Origin: Bacteroidales bacterium
Lineage (GTDB): Bacteria; Bacteroidota; Bacteroidia; Bacteroidales; UBA932
Direction of reading: 5' to 3'
Assembly: GCA_024398075.1 (NCBI GenBank)
Contig: JAKSJM010000005.1
Span: 1-64,000 of the forward strand
DNA length: 64,000 nt
Shown here: positions 53,971-63,580 of the stretch, piece after piece
Layout: each line of letters opens with the position of its first letter
Numbering within the stretch: position 1 is the stretch's first letter
Translations under genes and position numbers: made by a program
The notes under the pieces: model-generated
What the model was told of the DNA's origin: nothing
The model's database searches: none
What the model saw: only the letters and a program-made list of their open reading frames with translations

Positions 53971-55851
53971 ATGGAACCATTGAAACATGAATGTGGCGTG
54001 GCGATGATTCGCCTGCTGAAGCCACTGAAATACTACCAGGAGAAGTACGGAACCTGGATGTATGGCCTCAATAAGCTGTATCTGCTGATGGAGAAGCAGC
54101 ATAATCGTGGTCAAGAGGGAGCCGGCCTCGCATGCACCAAGTTGAATTCTGCTCCTGGTGAAGAATATATGTTCCGTGAAAGGGCGCTCGGCAGTGGAGC
54201 AATCACAGAGATTTTCCAGAGCGTCCAGCAGAATTTCAAGGGCATTTCCCCAGAACAGCTCAACGATGCTGACTGGGCTGAGGCAAATCTCCCATTCGCC
54301 GGAGAGATCTACATGGGACATTTGAGATATTCCACCACCGGCAAGAGTGGTCTCTCATACGTCCATCCTTTCCTCAGAAGGAACAATTGGAGGGCTAAGA
54401 ACCTTTGTCTTTGTGGCAATTTCAATCTCACCAATGTAGATGAGGTATTTGAATACATCACATCGAAAGGACAGCACCCTCGCATTTACAGCGACACTTA
54501 TATAATGCTCGAGCTCATTGGCCATAGACTTGACCGTGAGAGCGAGCGTCTTTATGATATAGCCATGGGTCGTCATCTGGAAGGTATGCAGGTGACTGAG
54601 TTCATCGAGAAGAACATTGATATCGCGAACATACTTCGCACTTCTACGCCTATGTTTGATGGTGGTTATGTGTTGTGCGGCTTCAATGGTAGCGGAGAGA
54701 TGTTCTCTATGCGTGACCCTTGGGGCATTCGTCCAGCTTTCTGGTATCGCGATGACGAGGTTTTGGTGGTAGCATCGGAAAGACCTGTCATCCAGACTAC
54801 ATTTGACCTGGAGGTCGATCAGATCCAGGAGCTTCGTCCAGGTCAGGCCATCACTGTCAGAAAGAGTGGAGAAGTATCTCTTACTCAGATACTCGAACCT
54901 AAGCAGCTGAAGGCTTGCTCATTTGAACGCATCTACTTCAGTCGCGGTTCCGACAAGGACATCTATCGTGAAAGAAAGGCTCTTGGTGAGCAGCTCACTT
55001 CGCAGATTACAGAGGCCGTAGACGGTGACCTGGAACACACTGTATTCAGCTTTATCCCGAATACTGCCGAAGTCGCCTTCTATGGAATGCTCGATGGTTT
55101 CAAGAAGGAGCTCAATGAGCAGAAGGTTGACTACCTGTATGAACTCATGCAGGACCACATGCCTTCAAAGGAAGAACTTCGCGGCGTTCTTCACAATTAT
55201 GTTCGTAGCGAAAAGGTGGCGATAAAGGACATCAAGCTTCGTACTTTTATCACAGAGGGCAATTCAAGAAATGACCTTGCAGCGCACGTCTATGATATTA
55301 CCTACGGCTCTTTGGAGCCTTTCGTGGATAACCTTGTCATCATAGACGATTCCATTGTACGTGGAACAACACTTCGCGAGAGCATCCTGCGCATCCTTGA
55401 CAGGCTCCATCCGAAGAAGATCGTGCTGGTAAGCTCATGCCCACAGGTTCGCTTCCCGGACTACTACGGTATCGACATGGCGCATATGGAAGAATTCATT
55501 GCCTTCCGTGCTGCCATTGAACTGCACCGTGACAGAGGCACGATGTCCATCATTGATGATATCTATGCACACTGCAAGGCTCAGGAGAACCTACCAAGCA
55601 CCGAAATGAAGAACTATGTCACTGGCGTCTATGAGCCGTTCACAGACGAGGAGGTCGCAGAGAAAATGGTGGAGATGCTTCGCCCTTCAGGTGTGACAAC
55701 TCCTATCCAGATTGTTTTCCAGTCCCTTGAGGGCCTTCATAAAGCTTGCCCTAACCATCCAGGTGACTGGTATTTCAGCGGCGACTATCCTACTCCTGGT
55801 GGAGTAAGACTGGTGAACAAGGCTTTCATTGATTATTACGAGAACAAATAA
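53971..55851 (+). CDS. purF: Amidophosphoribosyltransferase, long form
   Basis: The 626-residue protein has its probable catalytic Cys at position 8 (KHECGVAMI), so a seven-residue propeptide would be removed. The glutaminase domain has QHNRGQEGAG, MGHLRYSTTG and CGNFNLTN; the PRPP loop reads NLVIIDDSIVRGTTLR near residue 455. PurF makes phosphoribosylamine, the first step of purine synthesis. It is over 100 residues longer than the 470-505 residues of most PurF proteins, with extra segments around 60-100 and 385-425 and at the C-terminus; I recall this long type in Bacteroidota, where a second shorter PurF may exist. A role other than purine synthesis is possible. Confidence 0.85.
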   Translation: MEPLKHECGVAMIRLLKPLKYYQEKYGTWMYGLNKLYLLMEKQHNRGQEGAGLACTKLNSAPGEEYMFRERALGSGAITEIFQSVQQNFKGISPEQLNDADWAEANLPFAGEIYMGHLRYSTTGKSGLSYVHPFLRRNNWRAKNLCLCGNFNLTNVDEVFEYITSKGQHPRIYSDTYIMLELIGHRLDRESERLYDIAMGRHLEGMQVTEFIEKNIDIANILRTSTPMFDGGYVLCGFNGSGEMFSMRDPWGIRPAFWYRDDEVLVVASERPVIQTTFDLEVDQIQELRPGQAITVRKSGEVSLTQILEPKQLKACSFERIYFSRGSDKDIYRERKALGEQLTSQITEAVDGDLEHTVFSFIPNTAEVAFYGMLDGFKKELNEQKVDYLYELMQDHMPSKEELRGVLHNYVRSEKVAIKDIKLRTFITEGNSRNDLAAHVYDITYGSLEPFVDNLVIIDDSIVRGTTLRESILRILDRLHPKKIVLVSSCPQVRFPDYYGIDMAHMEEFIAFRAAIELHRDRGTMSIIDDIYAHCKAQENLPSTEMKNYVTGVYEPFTDEEVAEKMVEMLRPSGVTTPIQIVFQSLEGLHKACPNHPGDWYFSGDYPTPGGVRLVNKAFIDYYENK

Positions 55852-55860
55852 CGGACTGAT

Positions 55861-57447
55861 ATGAATACAAAGTACATTTTCGTGACAGGTGGAGTGGTGT
55901 CATCGCTAGGAAAGGGCATCATCTCAGCCAGCATCGGTAAGCTCCTTCAGGCTCGTGGTTACAAGGTAACCATCCAGAAGTTTGATCCATACATCAACAT
56001 TGACCCAGGTACATTGAATCCTTACGAGCATGGCGAGTGCTATGTGACTGTGGATGGTATGGAGACCGACCTCGATCTGGGCCATTATGAGAGATTTACC
56101 GGTATCCGCACTACCAGAGAGAATTCGCAGACCACTGGAAAGATCTATCAGGCTGTCATTGACAAGGAAAGAAGGGGAGACTACCTCGGAAAAACTATCC
56201 AGGTCGTTCCTCACATCACAAATGAGATCAAGGCTCGCATCAAGGCAAATGCCGTTCGCGAGCATTTCGACTTCGTCATCACAGAGATAGGTGGTACCAT
56301 CGGCGATATCGAGAGCGCCCCATTCATGGAGGCTATCAGACAGCTTCGTTGGGAGATGGGGCGCAACGCCATCAACATCCACCTTACCTACGTTCCTTAC
56401 CTTCGTGCAGCAGGCGAGCTCAAGACCAAGCCTACTCAGCACTCAGTCAAGGAACTCCAGAGTATGGGTATCCAGCCAGATATCCTCATCCTCCGCACGG
56501 AGATGCACCTCGAGAAGGGACTTCTACAGAAGGTCGCATCATTCTGTAACGTGGAGCCTGACTGTGTAGTCCAGAGTGAGGACCTTCCTAGCATCTACGA
56601 GGTGCCTCTAAATATGCAGAAACAGGGTCTTGACGCTGCCATCATCAGAAAACTCGGCGAGGAGGTAGGACCTACTCCAGAGATGAAAGCATGGCGTTCG
56701 TTTGTCGACAAAGAAAAGTCTGCAAAGAATGAGATCCATATCGGTCTTGTAGGTAAATATGACCTCCAGGATGCGTATAAGAGCATCCGCGAGAGCCTTT
56801 CGCTTGCCGCAGTTTACAATGATTGCAAGGCGAAACTTCACTTTGTGAACAGCGAGGAACTCACAAGGGACAATGTGGCCGAGAAGCTTGAAGGCCTTTC
56901 GGGTGTAGTCATCTGTCCAGGTTTCGGCCAGCGCGGTATCGAAGGCAAGCTCATTGCCGCAGAGTACACACGTACCCACGACATCCCTACATTTGGAATC
57001 TGCCTTGGTATGCAGATGATGGTCATTGAGTTCGCGCGCAATGTCCTCGGCTATAGTGATGCAAACAGCTCCGAGATGGCGAAGACCACTCACAATGTCA
57101 TCGACATCATGGAAGATCAGAAGAATATCACGAACATGGGTGGAACCATGCGTCTGGGTGCTTACGGCTGTGATCTTGAGGAAGGAAGCAAGGTACGTAG
57201 CATATATGCGGCAGCTCATATCGAGGAGCGTCACCGTCATCGCTATGAGTTCAACAATGCTTTCCGCGAGGAATATGAAGCAGCTGGTATGAAGTGCGTT
57301 GGTAAGAATCCTGAGTCGGATTTGGTGGAGATTGTCGAAATTCCGGAGAAAAAGTGGTATATTGGTACCCAATTTCATCCAGAGTATTCAAGTTCGGTAC
57401 TGAACCCACATCCACTCTTCATGGATTTTATCAAGAATATCAAGTAA
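55861..57447 (+). CDS. pyrG: CTP synthase
   Basis: The 528-residue protein starts MNTKYIFVTGGVVSSLGKGI, the usual CTP synthase N-terminus with its P-loop. The synthetase domain (to about 270) has DPYINIDPGTLNPYEHGE and ETDLDLGHYERF. The amidotransferase domain has FGICLGMQM with the Cys nucleophile and a C-terminal GTQFHPEYSS with His and Glu. It converts UTP to CTP using glutamine and ATP. It lies between purF and carA. Confidence 0.98.
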   Translation: MNTKYIFVTGGVVSSLGKGIISASIGKLLQARGYKVTIQKFDPYINIDPGTLNPYEHGECYVTVDGMETDLDLGHYERFTGIRTTRENSQTTGKIYQAVIDKERRGDYLGKTIQVVPHITNEIKARIKANAVREHFDFVITEIGGTIGDIESAPFMEAIRQLRWEMGRNAINIHLTYVPYLRAAGELKTKPTQHSVKELQSMGIQPDILILRTEMHLEKGLLQKVASFCNVEPDCVVQSEDLPSIYEVPLNMQKQGLDAAIIRKLGEEVGPTPEMKAWRSFVDKEKSAKNEIHIGLVGKYDLQDAYKSIRESLSLAAVYNDCKAKLHFVNSEELTRDNVAEKLEGLSGVVICPGFGQRGIEGKLIAAEYTRTHDIPTFGICLGMQMMVIEFARNVLGYSDANSSEMAKTTHNVIDIMEDQKNITNMGGTMRLGAYGCDLEEGSKVRSIYAAAHIEERHRHRYEFNNAFREEYEAAGMKCVGKNPESDLVEIVEIPEKKWYIGTQFHPEYSSSVLNPHPLFMDFIKNIK

Positions 57448-57453
57448 TTATAT

Positions 57454-58530
57454 ATGGAAAATAGAAAGAAAGCAATCCTCAGGCTGTCAAACGGAGCTGA
57501 GTTCGAAGGCTGGGCCTTCGGAGCTGAGACTCCTACTGACGGAGAAGTAGTGTTCTCCACAGCCATGGTAGGATATCCAGAGAGCCTTACTGACCCTTCA
57601 TATTCAGGTCAGATTCTCTGTGTTACATACCCTCTCATCGGTAACTATGGTGTGCCGGATGACGGCGTGGACGAGTGGGGCATTTCGAAGAACTTCGAGT
57701 CGGAAAAGATCTGGGTAAGAGGTCTGGTAGTATCTGAATATTCCTTCAAATATAGCCATTGGGATGCTGTCAAGAGCCTTGATCAGTGGATGAAGGAGCA
57801 GGGCATACCTGGAATCTATGGCGTAGACACAAGAGCTATCACTCAGATGCTCAGGGACAATGGTTCCATGCTTGGAATGATTATCCATGAGAAAGGTGAG
57901 AAGGAATTCCCTGTAGCGGATCCTAACCTTGAGAATCAGATTGCTATCGTCAGCTGTAAGGAAGTCATTACATACGGAAATGGTGAAAAGACTGTAGTCC
58001 TTGTGGACTGTGGTGTAAAGCATAACATTCTCAGATGTTTCGTGAATCGTGGCGTCAAGGTCATCAGAGTGCCTTGGGACTACGATTTCACCAAACTTGA
58101 GTATGATGGACTCTTCATTTCCAATGGTCCTGGTAACCCTGAATTCTGTACCTCTACCGTAGAGCATCTTAAGGTGGCTCTCCAGCAGGATAAGCCTATC
58201 TTTGGTATATGCATGGGTAATCAGCTTCTTGCCCGTGCCGGTGGCGCTTCTACTTTCAAGCTTAAGTATGGCCACAGAAGTCATAACCAGCCTGCAAGGA
58301 TGGTCGGCACAGAAAAGTGTATGATCACTTCTCAGAACCATGGCTTCGCTGTGGATGACAAGACACTTGGCGCTGATTGGGAGCCTTGGTTTGTAAATAT
58401 GAACGATGGTACAAATGAGGGCATTCGCCATAAGACTAAGCCTTTCTGCTCTGTTCAGTTCCATCCAGAGGCATCCAGCGGTCCTACCGACACTGAGTTC
58501 CTCTTCGATTTGTTCCTTAGTAAACTTTAA
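57454..58530 (+). CDS. carA: Carbamoyl-phosphate synthase small subunit
   Basis: The 358-residue protein has the small-subunit N-terminal domain (LRLSNGAEFEGWAFG, FSTAMVGYPESLTDPSY) and a class-I amidotransferase domain with VLVDCGVKHNILR and the nucleophile in IFGICMGNQLLA; most relatives have GHQ where this has GNQ. The His-Glu pair is in VQFHPEASSGP. It supplies ammonia from glutamine to CarB. It lies 6 bp after pyrG and 6 bp before carB. Confidence 0.97.
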   Translation: MENRKKAILRLSNGAEFEGWAFGAETPTDGEVVFSTAMVGYPESLTDPSYSGQILCVTYPLIGNYGVPDDGVDEWGISKNFESEKIWVRGLVVSEYSFKYSHWDAVKSLDQWMKEQGIPGIYGVDTRAITQMLRDNGSMLGMIIHEKGEKEFPVADPNLENQIAIVSCKEVITYGNGEKTVVLVDCGVKHNILRCFVNRGVKVIRVPWDYDFTKLEYDGLFISNGPGNPEFCTSTVEHLKVALQQDKPIFGICMGNQLLARAGGASTFKLKYGHRSHNQPARMVGTEKCMITSQNHGFAVDDKTLGADWEPWFVNMNDGTNEGIRHKTKPFCSVQFHPEASSGPTDTEFLFDLFLSKL

Positions 58531-58536
58531 AGCACC

Positions 58537-61500
58537 ATGGTAAATCCAAATATCAAGAAAGTCCTCATACTCGGTTCTGGAGCGCTTAAGATCGGCCAGG
58601 CCGGAGAGTTTGACTATTCAGGCTCACAGGCTCTCAAAGCCTTGAGGGAGGAGGGCATCAGCACGGTGCTCATTAACCCAAACATTGCCACTGTCCAGAC
58701 TAGCGAAGGCATTGCCGACAAGATATACTTCCTTCCTGTGACTCCTCATTTTGTGGAGAAGGTCATCGAGAAGGAGAAGCCTCAAGGCATTCTTCTTTCA
58801 TTCGGCGGCCAGACCGCGCTGAACTGTGGAGTGGAGCTCTACAAGAAAGGCATACTTGAGAAAAATGGCGTTCAGGTACTTGGTACTCCTGTCCAGGCCA
58901 TCATGGATACTGAAGACCGCGACCTATTCATCCAGAAACTCGATGAGATCGATGTGAAGACCATCAAGTCTCACGCTGTGTCTAGCTTCGAGGAAGCACT
59001 GGAGGCGGCGCACGAGCTGGGTTACCCGCTCATCGTGCGCGCCGCATACGCTCTCGGTGGCCTCGGCTCAGGTTTCGTGGACAACGACGAGCAGCTTCGC
59101 GCTCTCTGCGACAAGGCGTTCTCATTCTCTGACCAGGTGCTCGTGGAGCGTTCTCTCAAGGGATGGAAAGAGATTGAGTATGAGGTGGTTCGCGACCGCT
59201 TTGACAATTGTATCACTGTCTGCAACATGGAGAATTTCGACCCTCTCGGCATCCATACCGGTGAGAGTATCGTAGTCGCTCCTTCTCAGACATTGTCAAA
59301 TAAAGATTATTATTTCCTGCGTGAGCTCTCCATCCGAATCGTTCGCCATATCGGCATCGTCGGAGAGTGTAATGTGCAGTTTGCCTACGATCCGAACGCG
59401 ATGGACTATCGCGTCATCGAGGTGAATGCGCGCCTCAGCCGTTCTTCGGCGCTCGCATCGAAGGCTACCGGTTACCCTCTCGCCTTCGTTGCAGCTAAGC
59501 TCGGCCTCGGCTATGGACTTTTCGACATAAAGAACTCCGTTACCAAGACCACTCCAGCATTCTTCGAGCCAGCCCTTGACTACATCGTCTGCAAGATTCC
59601 TCGCTGGGATCTCTCCAAGTTCCGTGGCGTATCGCATAAGATCGGTTCAAGCATGAAGAGTGTCGGTGAGATCATGTCTATCGGTAGAACTTTCGAGGAG
59701 GCTATCCAGAAGGGTCTGCGCATGATTGGACAGGGTGCCCACGGTTTTGTATGTAACAAGGAGCTTAAGGTCAATGACCTTGAGGAAGCTCTCAAGGAGC
59801 CTACAGATACACGTATCTTCGCCATTGCCAAGGCTCTTCAGGCTGGATATACCGTTGAGAGAATCCATGAACTCACCAAGATTGACAATTGGTTCCTCAC
59901 AAAGCTTGAGAATATTGTTGACACATATAAGGATCTCTCTGCATTCAAGGGCCAGGGTATCAAGGTAGTTCCTGCTGAACTTATTCGTACTGCGAAGCAG
60001 CAGGGCTTCTCCGACTTCCAGATCCAGAGATGTGTATATGACACAGGCAAACCAGCAGAGAATCAGGCTATTGTCAGAGCATGGCGTAAGTCATTCGGCA
60101 TCGTCCCTGTGGTAAAGCAGATCGATACCCTGGCTGCTGAGTTCCCTGCACGTACGAACTATCTGTATCTTACTTACAGTGGTTCCGTAAACGACATTGA
60201 CTACGAGCAGGACGGTAAGTCCGTCATCGTTCTTGGTTCAGGTGCTTATCGTATCGGTAGCTCGGTAGAGTTCGACTGGTGCTCAGTATCATGTCTCAAG
60301 ACCATCATGAACCAGGGATATAGGGGAGTTCTTATCAACTTTAACCCAGAGACTGTGTCTACTGACTATGATGAGTGCGATAGACTTTACTTCGATGAGC
60401 TTACACTTGAGAGGGTGCTCGATATCTGCGAGCTTGAGACTCCTCATGGTGTAGTCGTTTCTGTGGGTGGTCAGATTCCAAATAACCTGGCTATGAAGCT
60501 TGACAAGAATGGAATCCGCATCCTTGGAACTACAGCAGAGGATATCGATAGGGCAGAGGATCGTAACAAGTTCTCGGCTATCATGGACGAGATCGGAGTT
60601 AACCAGCCAGAGTGGAGTGAGCTTACAAGCCTTGAGGATATTCACGGATTCATTGACAAGGTAGGATACCCTGTCCTCGTGAGACCTTCATACGTGCTTT
60701 CTGGTGCAGCGATGAATGTTTGCCCAGACGAGTCTAAGCTCGTGAAGTTCCTTTCTATGGCAGCTGAGGTGTCTCAGGAGCATCCTGTGGTTGTCAGCAA
60801 GTTCATGGATAGATGTAAGGAGATTGACTTTGATGCTGTGGCTGACCACGGAAAGATCCTTGCATACGCCGTTTCTGAGCATGTAGAGTATGCTGGAGTT
60901 CACTCTGGAGACGCTACTCTTCAGTTCCCTCCACAGAAACTGTATGTGGAGACAGTGCGCCGTATCAAGAAGGAAGCAAGAAAGATCGCTGAGGCTCTCC
61001 ATATCTGTGGACCTTTCAATATCCAGTTCCTTGCCAAGGAGAATGAGATCAAGGTTATCGAGTGTAACCTTCGATCATCCAGAAGTTTCCCATTCGTGTC
61101 TAAGGTCTTGAAGACCAATCTCATTGACCTTGCGACAAAGGTTATGCTCGGCCTTCATCCAGAGGCTCCGCAGAAAGATGTCTTCGACATCGGCTATGTC
61201 GGCGTCAAGTCTTCTCAGTTCTCATTTGCGCGTCTTCAGGATGCAGATCCTACTCTCGGCGTGGACATGAGCTCCACTGGTGAGGTAGGCTGTATCGGCG
61301 ACCGCTTCGACGAGGCGCTGATGAAGTCGCTGATCTCTGTAGGTTATGATATCCCTGCGAAGAAGATCCTTCTTTCGACAGGTGGTCCGCTTCAGAAGGC
61401 AGACATGCTCATGGCATGTCGTACCCTTGCTGACCATGGTTATGAACTCTACGCGACAGCCGGCACCTACACCTACCTGGTGGAGAACGAAATCCCAGTG

Positions 61501-61779
61501 ACACGTGTCCTCTGGCCATCCGAGGAGAATGATCCATATCTCAAGGGCAAGTTCAGACCAGCACTCGACATGCTTAGAAGCAAGGACGTGGATATGGTCA
61601 TCAACATCCCTAAGAACTTCTCCGACGCCGAGCTCACCAACGGCTACAAGATGCGTCGAACAGCGGTTGACTTCAATATCCCGCTCTTCACCAATGCGCG
61701 TCTTGCCACAGCCTTCATCCGTGCCTTCTGCAACCTCTCGCTTGAAGACATCGGCATCAAATCGTGGGACGAGTATTAG
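58537..61779 (+). CDS. carB: Carbamoyl-phosphate synthase large subunit
   Basis: The 1080-residue protein has two homologous ATP-grasp halves (about 1-400 and 555-935), each with a phosphate-binding segment (VLILGSGALKIGQAGEFDYS and VIVLGSGAYRIGSSVEFDW), an oligomerisation region between, and a C-terminal regulatory MGS-like domain (ILLSTGGPLQ, YATAGTYTYL). It makes carbamoyl phosphate for pyrimidines and arginine with CarA. Length is normal. It closes the glutamine block, and a terminator follows. Confidence 0.98.
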   Translation: MVNPNIKKVLILGSGALKIGQAGEFDYSGSQALKALREEGISTVLINPNIATVQTSEGIADKIYFLPVTPHFVEKVIEKEKPQGILLSFGGQTALNCGVELYKKGILEKNGVQVLGTPVQAIMDTEDRDLFIQKLDEIDVKTIKSHAVSSFEEALEAAHELGYPLIVRAAYALGGLGSGFVDNDEQLRALCDKAFSFSDQVLVERSLKGWKEIEYEVVRDRFDNCITVCNMENFDPLGIHTGESIVVAPSQTLSNKDYYFLRELSIRIVRHIGIVGECNVQFAYDPNAMDYRVIEVNARLSRSSALASKATGYPLAFVAAKLGLGYGLFDIKNSVTKTTPAFFEPALDYIVCKIPRWDLSKFRGVSHKIGSSMKSVGEIMSIGRTFEEAIQKGLRMIGQGAHGFVCNKELKVNDLEEALKEPTDTRIFAIAKALQAGYTVERIHELTKIDNWFLTKLENIVDTYKDLSAFKGQGIKVVPAELIRTAKQQGFSDFQIQRCVYDTGKPAENQAIVRAWRKSFGIVPVVKQIDTLAAEFPARTNYLYLTYSGSVNDIDYEQDGKSVIVLGSGAYRIGSSVEFDWCSVSCLKTIMNQGYRGVLINFNPETVSTDYDECDRLYFDELTLERVLDICELETPHGVVVSVGGQIPNNLAMKLDKNGIRILGTTAEDIDRAEDRNKFSAIMDEIGVNQPEWSELTSLEDIHGFIDKVGYPVLVRPSYVLSGAAMNVCPDESKLVKFLSMAAEVSQEHPVVVSKFMDRCKEIDFDAVADHGKILAYAVSEHVEYAGVHSGDATLQFPPQKLYVETVRRIKKEARKIAEALHICGPFNIQFLAKENEIKVIECNLRSSRSFPFVSKVLKTNLIDLATKVMLGLHPEAPQKDVFDIGYVGVKSSQFSFARLQDADPTLGVDMSSTGEVGCIGDRFDEALMKSLISVGYDIPAKKILLSTGGPLQKADMLMACRTLADHGYELYATAGTYTYLVENEIPVTRVLWPSEENDPYLKGKFRPALDMLRSKDVDMVINIPKNFSDAELTNGYKMRRTAVDFNIPLFTNARLATAFIRAFCNLSLEDIGIKSWDEY

Positions 61780-61799
61780 CAGTTTCCATCTTCATACAA

Positions 61800-61832
61800 G
61801 CGGCACTGGATGCTCTCCAGCGCTGCTTTTTT
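61800..61832 (+). terminator. Intrinsic terminator after carB
   Basis: Arms 61800-61809 and 61817-61826 pair over 10 positions with one G-U and one A-C mismatch. A 7-nt loop and six T (61827-61832) follow. Its stem sequence resembles that of the 15662 terminator. Confidence 0.75.
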
Positions 61833-62198
61833 GTTTCCTCGCCCCGGCCCCGCCTTAGCCGCTTCACCCTTGCGCCGCTGCGTTGGTCGTTGCCTTGCGC
61901 CGCTGCGTGGACACTTGCGCACGAAAATGGCTTTTGGCAGCATCCCTTTGCGCAAGTGTGGCGGGTTTCTGCCATTTTCCATCAAAATGCCAGCCCCTTG
62001 CGCACAGAATCGCCATCCTGTGCGCTGCAGCTGCGCAAGTGTCGATGGGGTGTGTGGAGCGCTGGCTGAGGGTGGGATGGCGGACCCGTGGCCGCCCATG
62101 GCCTCGTGAATGGGTCCGTAGCGCGTAGCGCGAGGGGGATGGAGTGCGCAGCACGGAAGGTCCGCCACCCACCCTCTGCCGCGCCCACCGCCTCGCCG
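61833..62198. other. GC-rich non-coding stretch with repeated short motifs
   Basis: No convincing gene is seen. TTGCGCCGCTGCG occurs twice in close succession (near 61874 and 61895). A TGCGCA core recurs at least four times between 61914 and 62040, mostly as CTTGCGCA or GCGCAAGTG. An inverted pair GAAAATGGC / GCCATTTTC spans about 61922-61980. The base composition is richer in G and C than the flanking housekeeping genes. Confidence 0.5.
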
Positions 62199-63526
62199 GC
62201 CACGACCCGGATGAAACGCCGGATCTGTCGGGGTCGCGTCCCGCAAGAGAAGGAAATGGACGGATTCTATGCCGCGACCCGGATGAAACGTCGAATCTGT
62301 CGGGGTCGCGTCCAGCAAGAGAAGGAAATGGACGGATTCAGTGCCACGACCCGGATGAAACGCCGGATCTGTCGGGGTCGCGTCCGGCATGGGGTGGAAA
62401 ATGGAGGATTCTATGCCACGACCCGGATGAAAGGGCGTATCTGTCGGGGCCGCGTCCTGCAGGAGAAGGAAATGGACGGATTCTATGCCGCGACCCGGAT
62501 GAAACGCCGAATCTGTCGGGGTCGTGTCCGGCAGGGGCAGAAAATGGAAGGTTTCTGTGCCACGACCCGGATGAAATGGCGTATCCGTCGGGGTCGCGTC
62601 CTGCAGGAGAAGGAAATGGACGGCTTCTATGCCACGACCCGGATGAAAGGGTGGATCCGTCGGGGACGCGTCCCGCAAGGGTGGTAAATGGACGGCTTCT
62701 GTGCCACGGCCCGGATGAAAGGGCGGATCTGTCGGGGTCGTGTCCAGCAAGAGAAGGAAATGGACGACTTCTGTGCCACGACCCGGATGAAACGCCGAAT
62801 TTGTCGGGGTCGCGTCCGGCAGGGGTGGGAAATGGACGGTTTCTATGCCACGACCCGGATGAAACGTCAAATCCGTCGGGGTCGTGTCCGGCATGGGAAG
62901 GAAATGGAAGGTTTCTATGTCACGACCCGGATGAAACGTCAAATCCATCGGGGTCGCGTCCTGCATGGGATGGAAATGGACGCTTTCTATGCCACGACCC
63001 GGATGGAATGGCGGATCTGTCGGGGGCGTGTCCGGCATGGGCAGGAAATGGACGGTTTCTATGCCACGCCCCGGATGAAACGCTGAATCTGTCGGGGTCG
63101 TGTCCAGCATGGGATGGAAATGGACGATTTCTATGCCACGACCCGGATGGAATGGCGAATCTGTCGGGGTCGTGTCCGGCATGGGCAGGAAATGGACGGT
63201 TTCTATGTCACGACCCGGATGAAACGCCGGATCTGTCAGGGTCGTGTCCTGCAGGAGAAGGAAATGGACGACTTCTGTGCCACGACCCGGATGAAACGTC
63301 AAATCCGTCGGGGACGTGTCCAGCATGGGAAGGAAATGGACGGTTTCTATGCCACGACCCGGATGGAATGGCGAATCTGTCGGGGGCGTGTCCGGCATGG
63401 GAAGGAAATGGAAGGTTTCTATGCCACGCCCCGGATGAAAGGGCGGATCCATCGGGGTCGCGGCCGTGCATGGAAGAAAATGGCGGATCCGTCGGGGGCG
63501 CGTCCGGAGTGGGAGGGAGATGGAAA
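62199..63526. repeat. Tandem array of about eighteen 72-bp units
   Basis: The landmark GACCCGGATG (or a close variant) occurs every 72 bp from 62204 to 63428: 62204, 62276, 62348, 62420, 62492 and so on, with no insertions or deletions. A partial unit follows up to about 63526. Units differ by scattered substitutions that appear in shuffled combinations. GGGTCGTG of one unit can pair with CACGACCC of the next, with GGCAT/ATGCC inside it, so a hairpin is possible at each junction. As 72 is a multiple of three, several frames on both strands stay open; none has a recognisable protein. Confidence 0.9.
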
Positions 63527-63542
63527 GTGACAGAGTTTTTGC

Positions 63543-63550
63543 TATATTTG
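63543..63550 (+). promoter_or_regulatory. Candidate -7 box for the aminopeptidase gene
   Basis: TATATTTG is a perfect -7 box about 17 bp beyond the repeat array. No -33 TTTG lies at the usual distance. It supports a start codon at 63581 rather than 63554, which would be at or before the transcription start. Confidence 0.5.
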
Positions 63551-63580
63551 TAGATGGAAACAAATGTACGAGAAGCTTTT

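Noticed and set aside
62199-63526. CRISPR array
   Set aside because: The whole 72-bp unit repeats; there are no unique spacers of constant length between short repeats, and no cas genes are nearby.
62144-63553. A 469-codon frame on the plus strand through the array
   Set aside because: Same reason; it has no signal peptide, no convincing start and no known domain. It remains possible only if translation is shown.
61776-63563. A 595-codon frame on the minus strand through the repeat array
   Set aside because: It is open mainly because 72 bp is a multiple of three. Other frames on both strands are equally open, no domain is recognised, and it overlaps the carB terminator region.
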